From the NCBI GenBank assembly GCA_035606695.1, contig DATNEW010000003.1, positions 57,256-121,255 of the forward strand: a stretch of 64,000 nt of DNA, read 5' to 3'. Source of the DNA: Gemmatimonadaceae bacterium (GTDB taxonomy: Bacteria; Gemmatimonadota; Gemmatimonadetes; Gemmatimonadales; Gemmatimonadaceae). Both the position numbers and the translations under genes were made by a program. Positions 34,046 through 44,216 of this stretch are shown here, piece by piece (the stretch's first letter is position 1; each line of letters begins with the position of its first letter). The notes under the pieces are model-generated. The model did not search any database and was not told the origin of the DNA. It saw nothing but the letters and a program-made list of their open reading frames with translations.

Positions 34046-35002
34046 TCATTCAGCGCCCGTGGTCGCCGCGAAGAGCGCGTAGAGATCGTCGAAGAGTTGC
34101 GCGCCACGCGACAATCGGGTGTCATCGTCATCGTGCGCCGCCGCGACGCCCGACAACACGCGTTCGATGCCCGCCGCATCCTCGCGGCCGAACTTCTCGT
34201 CCTTGAGATCGATGTCGTGGACGATTTCGCCGATCGCCTGCAGCGCGGGATCGGTCAACGCGAAGCGGTCGAGCAGCGTCTCGAACGTGCAGCGATCGCC
34301 GACATGCGTGAACTCGCCTCCGACCATGTCGAAGCGAACTTCATTCGCCTGGCGGCGTGCTTTCGTGTGGGCAACGAACCTGAAGCGCGCGTCGCGATCG
34401 ATGAACCGGCGAATGAGCCACGCGCTCGCGATGCGGTCGACGAAGACGCCGGTTCGCGTCACCCACACGCGGCCGCGGTACTCGGTCTTCGAGGCGGGCG
34501 GCGAAGCGTTGGAGCGGTCGTCGGGCTCCGCCTGATCGGCAAGCGCTTGCAGCGCATCGGCGGCCATCGCGCGGCCTGGCGCATGGCAGAAGTCGATCGC
34601 CATCACCGCGCTGAATCGCTTGCGCAGACGGGCAAGCTCATCGTCCGCCCCGCCCCGCCTGGCCCCGTCTCGCGCCGCTCGAGCGATCTCCGAATACTCG
34701 GCGTCGCGCGCCGAGCGGAAAAGATGTTCGATCTGCTCGTTCGTGAGCCCGTCGACGAACGCCGCGCGACAGATCGACGCGTCGCCGCCGCCGTCGATCA
34801 CTTCAGCGCGCACCCATTGAAAGTCCTCGAGCGATTCCCCGCGGTCGGGCAGCACGTACACCGAGTTCTTCACCGGTACCGCGCCGATTCGCTGAAGACG
34901 ACGGCCGATCTTCACCCGCAGGTAATCGGGCTTGGGTGGGATCTGATGAAAGAGGAGCAGCCACGTTCTCTCGGCCGCCGCGTCGCCGCCGGGCGCGTTC
35001 AT
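34046..35002 (-). CDS. chrB: ChrB-like chromate-resistance regulator protein
   Basis: A 318-aa protein resembling ChrB. The N-terminal domain (about 10-165) starts with WLLLFHQIPPKPDYLRVKIGRRL, and the C-terminal ChrB domain has VWVTRTGVFVDRIASAWLIRRFID and IVHDIDLKDEKFG. ChrB aids chromate-responsive control or chromate handling next to the ChrA pump, but no chrA is present here. I chose the ATG at 35000-35002, which overlaps the stop of the cyclodeaminase-like gene (ATGA); a TTG at 35024-35026 in frame is possible. Confidence 0.85.
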   Translation of the reverse strand: MNAPGGDAAAERTWLLLFHQIPPKPDYLRVKIGRRLQRIGAVPVKNSVYVLPDRGESLEDFQWVRAEVIDGGGDASICRAAFVDGLTNEQIEHLFRSARDAEYSEIARAARDGARRGGADDELARLRKRFSAVMAIDFCHAPGRAMAADALQALADQAEPDDRSNASPPASKTEYRGRVWVTRTGVFVDRIASAWLIRRFIDRDARFRFVAHTKARRQANEVRFDMVGGEFTHVGDRCTFETLLDRFALTDPALQAIGEIVHDIDLKDEKFGREDAAGIERVLSGVAAAHDDDDTRLSRGAQLFDDLYALFAATTGAE

Positions 35003-36015
35003 GTTTGGAAATCGATCGTGAGACAACCACCGCGAGCCACAGCGTGCTCGTACACGACCGCGGCCGCCGCGACGTCCTGCAATGCGGTACCGGTGCTGTC
35101 GAAGATCACGATCTCGTCATCCGACCGCCGGCCGCGAATGCGACCGCTGACGACGTCGGCAAGCTCTCCACGGACGTCCTCTCTGCGCATTACACCAGAG
35201 GTGATCGCGTGATGGAGATCCCCGATCGTCGCACTCTGGTCGAGGACATCCGCAATCACGACGTTCGCTGACAGCAATTCCGGCTCGAGCTCCTGCTTCT
35301 CCGGATTGTCCGCGCCGACGGCGGCCACGAACGAGCCCGCGGCGACGTGCTCGCGTGCAAGGAACCATTGGCGCGACGGCGTGCAGGTGATCCAGATCGT
35401 CGCGTCGCGACCGGCGCGCACATCGTCGACGGCGGAAACGGCGATGCCAAGCTCGCTCTGCATGTCATCGGCGAATGTCGCGGCACGAGCGCGCTCGACG
35501 TCGAACGCGCGTACACGTCGCACCGAGCGAACGCACGCGAGCGCGCGAAGTTGATGCCGGCTTTGCTCGCCGCAGCCGCAAATCACGACATCCGCGATCG
35601 TTGGCGCGAGATGCTTTGCGGCGACGGCGGTCGCGGCGGCGGTTCGCAGGCTCGTGATCTCGATCGAGTCCATCAACGCGAGCAGGCGCCCATTCGCCGC
35701 GTCGAAGAGGCCCAGCACACCTTGAATGGTGGGCAGACCGAATCGCGCCGAGTTCTCAGGAAAGTTGGCGTTGATCTTCACGGCGAACACGGCCCTGCGC
35801 GCTTCGCGCAGCCCCGCGGCCTTTACATGGAAACCGCCGCCATCGGCATGTACGCCGATCACCGCTGGTCCTAGTGTCTCGCCGCGCGCGTGGCTGACGA
35901 ACGCGTGTTCGACGGCCGCGATGCATGCCGGCATGCTGAGCATGCGGCGCACGTCGGTCTGGCGCAGGATGATCGTGGGTCGTCCGTCGAGCTCGAGCGT
36001 CGCGGTCGCCGTCAT
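34999..36015 (-). CDS. Ornithine cyclodeaminase / mu-crystallin family protein
   Basis: A 338-aa NAD(P)-dependent enzyme. The Rossmann motif appears as VVICGCGEQSRHQL (about residues 143-156), one glycine changed to cysteine relative to the usual GxGxQ pattern. KINANFPEN carries the family lysine, and DSIEITSLRTAA is also typical. Members deaminate ornithine, reduce imines or act as alanine dehydrogenases; which one cannot be told. It overlaps chrB and probably follows the beta-propeller gene in one operon. Confidence 0.85.
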   Translation of the reverse strand: MTATATLELDGRPTIILRQTDVRRMLSMPACIAAVEHAFVSHARGETLGPAVIGVHADGGGFHVKAAGLREARRAVFAVKINANFPENSARFGLPTIQGVLGLFDAANGRLLALMDSIEITSLRTAAATAVAAKHLAPTIADVVICGCGEQSRHQLRALACVRSVRRVRAFDVERARAATFADDMQSELGIAVSAVDDVRAGRDATIWITCTPSRQWFLAREHVAAGSFVAAVGADNPEKQELEPELLSANVVIADVLDQSATIGDLHHAITSGVMRREDVRGELADVVSGRIRGRRSDDEIVIFDSTGTALQDVAAAAVVYEHAVARGGCLTIDFQT

Positions 36016-36097
36016 GCCTGCATGTTAATGTCACAGTTGAATCATCGCAACTGGTGCGATTGCCACCAGGTTGTTGATTCGATTGAATCTATCATAT

Positions 36098-36730
36098 CTA
36101 TCGCGGCCGGCGCACCGCGCGCACGACCCCGCTCGCGCCGCCGCCACAGAAGAAACGATCCTTCCCGTCCGACTCGAGGCCCGAGACCTTGACGCCGGCC
36201 GGCAACGCCAGACGCTCGAGCACCTCGCTGGTGCCTGGATCGACTCGGCGAAGCTCGCTCTCATCGTCTTCCCACGTCGCGTGCCAGAGTTGTCCGTCCA
36301 CCCACGTCACACCGGTAACGAAGCGGTTCGACTCGATCGTCCGCAGAATGGTGCCAGTGTCGGGATCGATCTGATGAATCTTTCGCGCGCGATAGTCCGC
36401 CGCCCAGAGCGTCCCTTCGGCCCACGCGAGCCCCGACGTACCCGTGCCCGCGGGCGCTGGAATCGCCGACACCAGGCGCCGCGCGTGCGGATCGACTTTT
36501 TGGATTTGCCCTTGGGCGATTTGATAGAGGAATTTGCCGTCGAACGCGGTGCCGGCGTGTGCCGGCACATCGATCGGCTCGCGCTCGTCACCAGTGTCGG
36601 GGTCGAAGGCGCGCACGGCATCGCCGCCGGCGAACCAGACCGACGCACCGTCGTATGTCACGCCGCCTATGTTGTTCGCCCGCGGAAACGGGCCGTACTC
36701 GCGAATGACTTCGGCAGTGGGATGTCGCAT
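36098..36730 (-). CDS. Small beta-propeller protein (glutamine-cyclotransferase/Vgb-like)
   Basis: A 210-aa protein made of repeated propeller blades, each with a variation of W.A.....-.I..IDP.TG (for example LWAADYRARKIHQIDPDTG and LWHATW). It lacks a signal peptide, so it is probably cytoplasmic. The best family resemblance is to YncE/Vgb or glutamine cyclotransferase repeats. It starts 9 bases after the upstream regulator gene, so it may supply a sensing or enzymatic function linked to that regulator. Confidence 0.7.
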   Translation of the reverse strand: MRHPTAEVIREYGPFPRANNIGGVTYDGASVWFAGGDAVRAFDPDTGDEREPIDVPAHAGTAFDGKFLYQIAQGQIQKVDPHARRLVSAIPAPAGTGTSGLAWAEGTLWAADYRARKIHQIDPDTGTILRTIESNRFVTGVTWVDGQLWHATWEDDESELRRVDPGTSEVLERLALPAGVKVSGLESDGKDRFFCGGGASGVVRAVRRPR

Positions 36731-36739
36731 GCCGTGACG

Positions 36740-37960
36740 TTACTCGGTCGGCAGCGCGGCGGGGAGTAACAATGCCGTCGTGAATCCGGACTTGGGCGGC
36801 ATGATCCAGCGGCGCGCCCGGCCACGGCCAAAGGCCTGCACCTTCCCTTCCCGCGCCAACGTCTCGAGCGCGCGCTGCAACGTGCGCTGGCTGCTTCCCA
36901 GCGCCAACGCGAGTGCCGAAGTCGACCACGCCTCGCCGTCGTCGAGCAGCGCGAGCAAGGAGGCATGCGCCTCCTCGATGGGTCGCGCCAGCACGAGGAC
37001 CTCGCGCGTGTGGCGCGGCGCCAGCACGAATCCTCCTTTCGTCGCGCGGATGTCGGCGACCTCGCGAAGCGCGGCGCGAAGCCGGCCGATCTCGACGCGC
37101 AGCCGCGCACGGTGTGAATCGTCGGCATGTCTCGCACCGAACGCGCGCGCGAGCAGCACATCGCGCGCGACGTCGCCGGGCCATGCTTCGCCGAGTGCGC
37201 GGGCGAGGTCGAAGAGCACGGGCCGCGTGGCGAGCGGGATCGATGCACCCGATTTACGAACGGCATTGCGGCAGGCATCGATGATCAGCGCGTCCGACGC
37301 CAAGACGGCTTCGACGTCCTCGAGCAGGAGTGGCCGCTCGCCGCCGTCGGCGATGAGCCTTGCGGCGGGCGACTCCAACACGTGCGCCGTTCGTTCGACC
37401 TCGGCCAGAAGCGACGGAATTCGTGCGGCCCGCGCCGCGGTCATCGCGCGGTCGAGCGCCTCGCGCGCTTGACGCGTGCGCAGCCGCCGGAGCGCGATGC
37501 CCGCGACGACGAGCTCGAACACCGCTCGCGATGCCGGTGGAAACGCCGAGACATCGAGGCCGCCGATGGCACGCTCCGCCTCGTCCAGACGTCCGGTGAG
37601 GAGGAATCGGCGCGCCGCGAGGTGTCGCGCATGCGCGGCATTCACCACGTCGCCGTGGCGCACGAGCGTCTCTTGCGCCGCTTCGAGCGCCTTCACCGGC
37701 CAGCCAAGGTCGCGGGTGACGAGCGCAATCTCGGCCTCGGCCACCACGCAGCGCGCTCGCGCCACGGCTTCGCGTGGTCCGAACGATTTTGCCGCACGCC
37801 GCAAGAGCACGCGCGCCCGCTCGAGATCGCCGAGCTGCGCCATGGCGATACCGCGCAGCGCGAGCGCCGCGGCGTCGTCACGCAGCGCGACGCGATTCAA
37901 TGCCGCGAACGGATCGCCGGCCGCGAGCGCGCGGGCGGCGGCGTTGATCATCGAGTCCAT
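36740..37960 (-). CDS. Transcriptional regulator with helical-repeat and two winged-helix-like regions
   Basis: A 406-aa protein. The N-terminal half (about 1-190) is alpha-helical with TPR-like ARVLLRRAAKSFG repeats. Around residues 275-315 is an OmpR-like winged-helix stretch ending IRATKGGFVLAPR. The C-terminus (about 325-390) has another helix-turn-helix: LALALGSSQRTLQRALETLAREGKV. Such composite regulators are plausible but not assignable to a named family. The start at 37960 was preferred over an upstream GTG. It lies first in the run regulator, propeller, cyclodeaminase-like, ChrB. Confidence 0.6.
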   Translation of the reverse strand: MDSMINAAARALAAGDPFAALNRVALRDDAAALALRGIAMAQLGDLERARVLLRRAAKSFGPREAVARARCVVAEAEIALVTRDLGWPVKALEAAQETLVRHGDVVNAAHARHLAARRFLLTGRLDEAERAIGGLDVSAFPPASRAVFELVVAGIALRRLRTRQAREALDRAMTAARAARIPSLLAEVERTAHVLESPAARLIADGGERPLLLEDVEAVLASDALIIDACRNAVRKSGASIPLATRPVLFDLARALGEAWPGDVARDVLLARAFGARHADDSHRARLRVEIGRLRAALREVADIRATKGGFVLAPRHTREVLVLARPIEEAHASLLALLDDGEAWSTSALALALGSSQRTLQRALETLAREGKVQAFGRGRARRWIMPPKSGFTTALLLPAALPTE

Positions 37961-38103
37961 TCGAATCCCGTCACACTTGTTACTCACACCCCGAGCTGCG
38001 CGGATCCTAATCTATCGCCCGTTCATCAGACGCCCGGCGTGCGGTGGTGCGCCGCATCCGACGAGGCACCGACGACGCACTGACCACAACTATGGAGAGC
38101 ACC

Positions 38104-38907
38104 ATGACATCGATGATGACGACCACGGGAACGCGCGAGGAATGGCTCACGGCCCGTCTCGAGCTGCTGGAAGCCGAAAAGGAATTGACGCGTCGCGGTG
38201 ACGAGTTGGCGCGCCGGCGGCAGGCGTTGCCGTGGGTCGCGGTCGAGAAGGACTACACGTTCGATACCGACCAAGGCAGCTCGTCGTTGGCCGATCTTTT
38301 CCGCGGTCGTTCGCAACTGCTCGTGTACCACTTCATGTTCGGGCCGGACTACGCGGCCGGGTGTCCCTCGTGCTCGAGCATCGCCGACGGGTTCAACGGC
38401 ATCGCCGTGCATCTCGAGAATCACGACGTGTCGCTTTATGCCGTCTCGCGCGCGCCGTTGCCCAAGCTGCAGGCGCACAAGCAGCGCATGGGTTGGACGT
38501 TTCCGTGGGCATCATCGTTCGGCGGGGACTTCAACTTCGACTTCAGCGTTGCGTTCACGGAGCTCGAGCAGCGGAACGGCGGAATCGAGTACAACTACCG
38601 GCGCGAATCCGCGATGCCGGAAGCGGTCCTGAAACGCTCATTACAGGAATGGAAACAGCTGGGCAGCGAGGCGCCGGTCGGTCAGATTGCCGCCTCCGCC
38701 GGCACCGACGTGGCGACGTTTCTGCGCGAGCGTCCGGGGGTGAGCGCGTTCGCGCTGCGCGACGGCGTCGTCTATCACACGTATTCCACGTTCGCGCGCG
38801 GGCTCGATGGTCTCTGGGGCATGTATCAGTGGCTCGACCGCGCGCCGCTGGGACGTAATGAGCGCGGCGTGTGGCTGCGTCACCGCGATCAGTACCCGGC
38901 GCGATGA
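38104..38907 (+). CDS. DUF899 thioredoxin-like protein
   Basis: A 267-aa protein with the DUF899 hallmarks: FDTDQGSSSLADLFRGRSQLLVYHF followed by GPDYAAGCPSCSSIADGFNG, whose CPSC gives two possible redox cysteines. The fold is thioredoxin-like; the biochemical role in most bacteria is unknown. The ATG at 38104 was chosen because GGAGAG lies 5 bases before it. Its stop overlaps the start of the DUF2182 gene (ATGA). Confidence 0.8.
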   Translation: MTSMMTTTGTREEWLTARLELLEAEKELTRRGDELARRRQALPWVAVEKDYTFDTDQGSSSLADLFRGRSQLLVYHFMFGPDYAAGCPSCSSIADGFNGIAVHLENHDVSLYAVSRAPLPKLQAHKQRMGWTFPWASSFGGDFNFDFSVAFTELEQRNGGIEYNYRRESAMPEAVLKRSLQEWKQLGSEAPVGQIAASAGTDVATFLRERPGVSAFALRDGVVYHTYSTFARGLDGLWGMYQWLDRAPLGRNERGVWLRHRDQYPAR

Positions 38908-39479
38908 GCTCCATGCCGATGATGTCCCCGATGACGTCCCCGGCAGCGGGGATGATGACGGTTGCGATGATGGTGGCGATGATGCTGCCATCGGTCGCGC
39001 CCAGCCTGTGGCGGTATCATCGGCAAGTGCGCCATGGCGGACGCACAGCGCTGTTCACGGTCGGTTATGCGAGCGTGTGGGCGGCGATCGGGCTGGCGTT
39101 GTTCGCGATGAGCGTGGCGCTGCCGCCGATGGCGCCGTGGTTGGCAGGGACGATCGTTCTGTGCGCCGGCATGGTTCAATGTTCGGAATGGAAAATGAAG
39201 CAGCTTCTTTGCTGCCGGGGCGCGTGCATGCAGTCGCTTTCGAGCAGTGTCGGTACGGCGTGGCGAGACGGCTGCCGGCTCGGAGTCGATTGCGGCGCAA
39301 GCTGCGGCGCGGCGATGGCAGTTCTTTTCGTCGCGGGCATCATGCACACCGGGATGATGCTCCTCATCACGGCGGCGATCACTGGAGAGCGCCTGGCGCC
39401 AGCCGGCGTGCGCATTGCGCGAATCACCGGTGGGATCGTATTCGCCGCCGGGCTACTTCGCCTCTGCATCCAACGATGA
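38904..39479 (+). CDS. DUF2182 integral membrane protein
   Basis: A 191-aa membrane protein, very rich in methionine at the start (MSSMPMMSPMTSPAAGMM), with about five spans. It has AMMVAMMLPSVAP in the first span and two cysteine clusters (QLLCCRGACM and GVDCGASCG). The family is described as predicted metal-binding. Translation is coupled to the DUF899 gene, suggesting a joint redox or metal role. Confidence 0.8.
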   Translation: MSSMPMMSPMTSPAAGMMTVAMMVAMMLPSVAPSLWRYHRQVRHGGRTALFTVGYASVWAAIGLALFAMSVALPPMAPWLAGTIVLCAGMVQCSEWKMKQLLCCRGACMQSLSSSVGTAWRDGCRLGVDCGASCGAAMAVLFVAGIMHTGMMLLITAAITGERLAPAGVRIARITGGIVFAAGLLRLCIQR

Positions 39480-39536
39480 CGCAACTTCGCGCGGCGGGTC
39501 GACGACCGGCTGCGGACCTTCGAGCTGGTCGGCATC

Positions 39537-39953
39537 ATGCGCGCGTTCGAGTTGCGTCGGATCGCGCAACATTGGTGGGTACTGCTGATCGCCGGAATCG
39601 TGAGTCTCGGCTTCGGCATCGCGGCGCTGGACTTTTACCCCGCGCTCTCACTCTCGTTTGCCGTCGTGTGGTCTGCCCTGTGGCTCATGACGGGAGGCGT
39701 GCTCGAGAGCTGGCTGGCATTTCAGGAAAAACACGCCCAGTTGCCGTGGGGATTGACGCTGACGTTCGGGCTCGTGGCCTTCGTCGCCGGCGTCCTCGCG
39801 CTCGCGTATCCACTGGCGACGATCTCGGCGCTCATGGGTTTGTTGTCCGCGTTTGGTCTCGTCGGCGGAGCGATCATGCTGGTCGCCGCCGGACGCCATC
39901 AATCCGTCGAGAGGGACGCTCGTCAAGCGATCCATCACGCCATTCGAACGTGA
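39537..39953 (+). CDS. HdeD/DUF308-like four-span membrane protein
   Basis: A 138-aa protein with four predicted spans beginning WWVLLIAGIVSLGFGIAAL, the typical HdeD-like opening. HdeD is linked to acid tolerance in enterobacteria; here the function is unknown. It is 57 bases after DUF2182. A 195-base gap follows before aspA, with no clear promoter or terminator beyond a 6-base stem at the gene end. Confidence 0.7.
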   Translation: MRAFELRRIAQHWWVLLIAGIVSLGFGIAALDFYPALSLSFAVVWSALWLMTGGVLESWLAFQEKHAQLPWGLTLTFGLVAFVAGVLALAYPLATISALMGLLSAFGLVGGAIMLVAAGRHQSVERDARQAIHHAIRT

Positions 39954-40148
39954 TCCGAGCGAGCGACGGGCGAATCTGATTGCGATCGGCGGTGTCGGAG
40001 TGGGACGCCATGAACCTCTGACGCCTCGCGTTGTTGGACCAAAGGCCACTGCGTCGCCCCGCTCGCCGACCCGTAGCATGCGATTGACCGCGTCGGCTTC
40101 CCACCCGGCTCGACGCACCCTTCGAAAAAAATCAGCCCGGAATCTCTC

Positions 40149-41552
<1,404 letters not shown>

Positions 41553-41577
41553 CAGGCGTCGGCGCCGGAGGAAGACG

Positions 41578-43059
41578 ATGGCTATTCCATTCCCGCGCCG
41601 CGAGGGCGACGAGGCTCTCGCCGGGCCGAAGTTGGTCCAGGCGCCGGCGGCGGCCGAGCCGCCAAAGCCGAAGCGCATCGCGCGCGCGATTGCGTTCGCG
41701 ATCGCGCTGGCGGTCTGGTTCGTGCCGCCGCCGGGCAGCCTGACGGCGCAGGCATGGCACCTTTTCGCGATCTTCGCCGCGACGATTCTGTCGGTGGTGA
41801 TCGGCGCGTTTCCGATTCTCACGGCGTCGGTGATCGCCATCGCCGCCGCGGTGCTGTCGGGAACGCTGAGCGCGGGCGATGCGTACGCCGGATTCGCGAA
41901 TCCAACGATCGTGCTCATCATCGTGGCGTTTCTCGTCGCGCGCGCCGTGGTGAAGTCGGGGCTTGGCGAGCGACTCGGCCTGCGCGCGATCGCGTGGTTC
42001 GGCAAATCAACGCTTGGCCTGTCGTACAGCATCTTCGCGGTCGACGCACTCATCTCGCCCGCGTTCCCCAGCAACACCGCGCGGTCCGGCGTGCTGTATC
42101 CGCTCGTCTCGTCGATGGCCGAGGCGGCGGGTGCCACGCCGGGTCGCGACGATCGCAAGCGACTCGGCCGCTTCCTCATGTTCTCGGGCATGGCGAGCCT
42201 GACGTTGTCGTCGGCGCTGTGGCTGACGGCCATGGCGGGCAACCCGTTGGGCGCCGAGATCGCGAAGCAATCGGGCGTGAACATCGGATTTGGGTCGTGG
42301 CTCCTCGCGGCGTCGGTGCCGACGCTGCTTGCGATGGTCGTCGTGCCGTTCCTCCTGTATAAGTTCGTGAAACCTGAAGTCACGACGATGCCGAACGCAC
42401 CGGCTGAAGCGCGCAAGGCGCTCGCCGAGCTCGGGCCGCTGACGCGCGATCAGAAAATCGTCGGGTTCACGTTCCTGGGCATGGTCGTGCTCTGGGGCCT
42501 TGCGAGCACGCTCGGCATCGATCCGACGTCCGTGGCGTTTCTCGGGCTCGGCGTCCTGCTGGCGACGAGCGTCCTGAGGGCGAGTGACATCGCAAAGGAA
42601 GGCGAAGTGCTCGCCACGTTCATCTGGTTCGCGCTGCTGTTCACGATGAGCGACCAGTTGAACAAGCTCGGATTCATGGACTTTCTGGGCGAGCGGCTCG
42701 TGATGCGACTCGGCGGGTTGCCCGTGCCGGTCGCGGCGGTAGTACTCGTCGGCGCCTACGTCGCCCTGCACTACCTCTTCGTCAGCCAGACCGCGCAGCT
42801 CCTCGCGCTGTTCGGCGTGTTCCTTGGCGTCGGCGTGAAGCTTGGCGTCTCGGCGCCGTTGCTCGCATTCCAGTTGCTCTTCGCGACGAACTATTTCGCC
42901 GCGATCGCGCCGCAGGCCTCGAGCGCAAACCTGCTCTTCGCCTCGAGCGGCTACCTGACCCAGGGCGAGCACTATCGCATGGGCGCGATCTATACCGCGT
43001 TCTGCCTGGTGCTTTACCTCGTGGTTGGGACGCCGTGGTTGATGCTCGTCGCACGATAA
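41578..43059 (+). CDS. DASS-family dicarboxylate/anion transporter
   Basis: A 493-aa membrane protein with about 12-13 spans of the divalent-anion:Na+ symporter family. The first conserved substrate motif reads FPSNTARSGVLYPL and the pseudo-symmetric one reads SQTAQLLALF. The closest named relatives are plant and bacterial 2-oxoglutarate/malate translocators. In this operon it probably moves dicarboxylates (aspartate, fumarate, malate or succinate). It starts 25 bases after aspA. Confidence 0.85.
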   Translation: MAIPFPRREGDEALAGPKLVQAPAAAEPPKPKRIARAIAFAIALAVWFVPPPGSLTAQAWHLFAIFAATILSVVIGAFPILTASVIAIAAAVLSGTLSAGDAYAGFANPTIVLIIVAFLVARAVVKSGLGERLGLRAIAWFGKSTLGLSYSIFAVDALISPAFPSNTARSGVLYPLVSSMAEAAGATPGRDDRKRLGRFLMFSGMASLTLSSALWLTAMAGNPLGAEIAKQSGVNIGFGSWLLAASVPTLLAMVVVPFLLYKFVKPEVTTMPNAPAEARKALAELGPLTRDQKIVGFTFLGMVVLWGLASTLGIDPTSVAFLGLGVLLATSVLRASDIAKEGEVLATFIWFALLFTMSDQLNKLGFMDFLGERLVMRLGGLPVPVAAVVLVGAYVALHYLFVSQTAQLLALFGVFLGVGVKLGVSAPLLAFQLLFATNYFAAIAPQASSANLLFASSGYLTQGEHYRMGAIYTAFCLVLYLVVGTPWLMLVAR

Positions 43060-43091
43060 CTGTTAGACAATTCACATCGCAGGAGTTCAGC

Positions 43092-44207
43092 ATGTCGAAG
43101 CGTCGCATTACCCTGGTTCAGAGTATGGCGGTCATGTTGCTCGCCGTCTCGAGTGTCGCGGCCGCTGGCCAAGGCGGATCCGCCGCCGGCACGGTCGCTC
43201 CCGACCGCCCCGATCCAACGCTCAAGAACGTGGTCGTGCTGGCGACCGGGGGCACGATCGCCGGCGCGGCCGGCAGCAACGTGACGGCTGGGTACTCGAG
43301 CGGACAGGTCGGCGTCGAACAACTTCTCGCTGCCGTACCCGAGGCGAAGAAGATCGCCAATCTCTCGGGCGAGCAGGTGTCCAACATCGGCTCGCAGGAC
43401 ATGAACGACGAAGTGTGGATGAAGCTCGCCACGCGCGTGAACGAGATTCTCGCGCGTCCCGACGTGACCGGTGTGGTGATCACGCACGGTACCGATACGA
43501 TCGAAGAGACGGCGTACTTCCTCAATCTCGTCGTGAAGTCGGTGAAGCCGGTCGTGTTGACGGCGTCGATGCGCCCGTCGACGGCGCTCTCGGCCGATGG
43601 TCCGCTCAATTTCTACAATGCGGTTGCCGTCGCGGCGAACGGTCGTGCGGCCGGGCGCGGCGTGATGGTCGTGGCGAATGACTGGATTCATGGCGCCGGC
43701 TCGCTCACCAAGACGAGCACCACCGCCGTGCAGACGTTCATGTCGCCGCTCTCGGGACTGCTGGGCACGGTGGCGTACGGCGACGTCACGTGGCTGCGTC
43801 AGCCAATCGGCAAGAACACGACGACGTCGGAGTTCACGGTCGACCAGAGCACGACCCTTCCGCGTGTCGATATCATCGTGGCGACCGAAAACATGGATGG
43901 CGCGTTGATCAATGCCGCGGCGGCCGCGGGCGCCAAAGGCATCATCATCGCCGGCGTCGGAAACGGCAACATGACGCAGAAGGCGCTCGACGCGCTCGCC
44001 GCGCAGGCGAAGCGCGGCATCGTCTGCGTTCGCGCGTCGCGCGTCCCGACGGGATTCGTGGGCCGGAACATCGAAGTGAAGGACGACAGCCTTGGCCTGG
44101 TCGCGTCGCAGAGCCTGAGCCCGCAGGAGGCGCGCGTACTCCTGCGCCTCGCGCTGCTCAAGACGAGCGACCCGAAAGAGATCCAGCGCTACTTCGACGA
44201 GTATTGA
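43092..44207 (+). CDS. ansB: Exported L-asparaginase (type II)
   Basis: A 371-aa protein with a signal peptide (QSMAVMLLAVSSVAAAGQ, cleaved near residue 26). The two threonine motifs are present: VLATGGTIAGAA near residue 53 and THGTDTIEETAYF. It hydrolyses asparagine to aspartate and ammonia in the periplasm. AGGAG sits 6 bases before the ATG. It lies between the dicarboxylate transporter and the porin, giving a coherent uptake and breakdown route. Confidence 0.9.
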   Translation: MSKRRITLVQSMAVMLLAVSSVAAAGQGGSAAGTVAPDRPDPTLKNVVVLATGGTIAGAAGSNVTAGYSSGQVGVEQLLAAVPEAKKIANLSGEQVSNIGSQDMNDEVWMKLATRVNEILARPDVTGVVITHGTDTIEETAYFLNLVVKSVKPVVLTASMRPSTALSADGPLNFYNAVAVAANGRAAGRGVMVVANDWIHGAGSLTKTSTTAVQTFMSPLSGLLGTVAYGDVTWLRQPIGKNTTTSEFTVDQSTTLPRVDIIVATENMDGALINAAAAAGAKGIIIAGVGNGNMTQKALDALAAQAKRGIVCVRASRVPTGFVGRNIEVKDDSLGLVASQSLSPQEARVLLRLALLKTSDPKEIQRYFDEY

Positions 44208-44216
44208 GGCACTCTG

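Noticed and set aside
39934..39954. Six-base stem ATCACG/CGTGAT at the end of the HdeD-like gene
   Set aside because: Too weak, long loop, overlaps the coding end; not convincing as a terminator.
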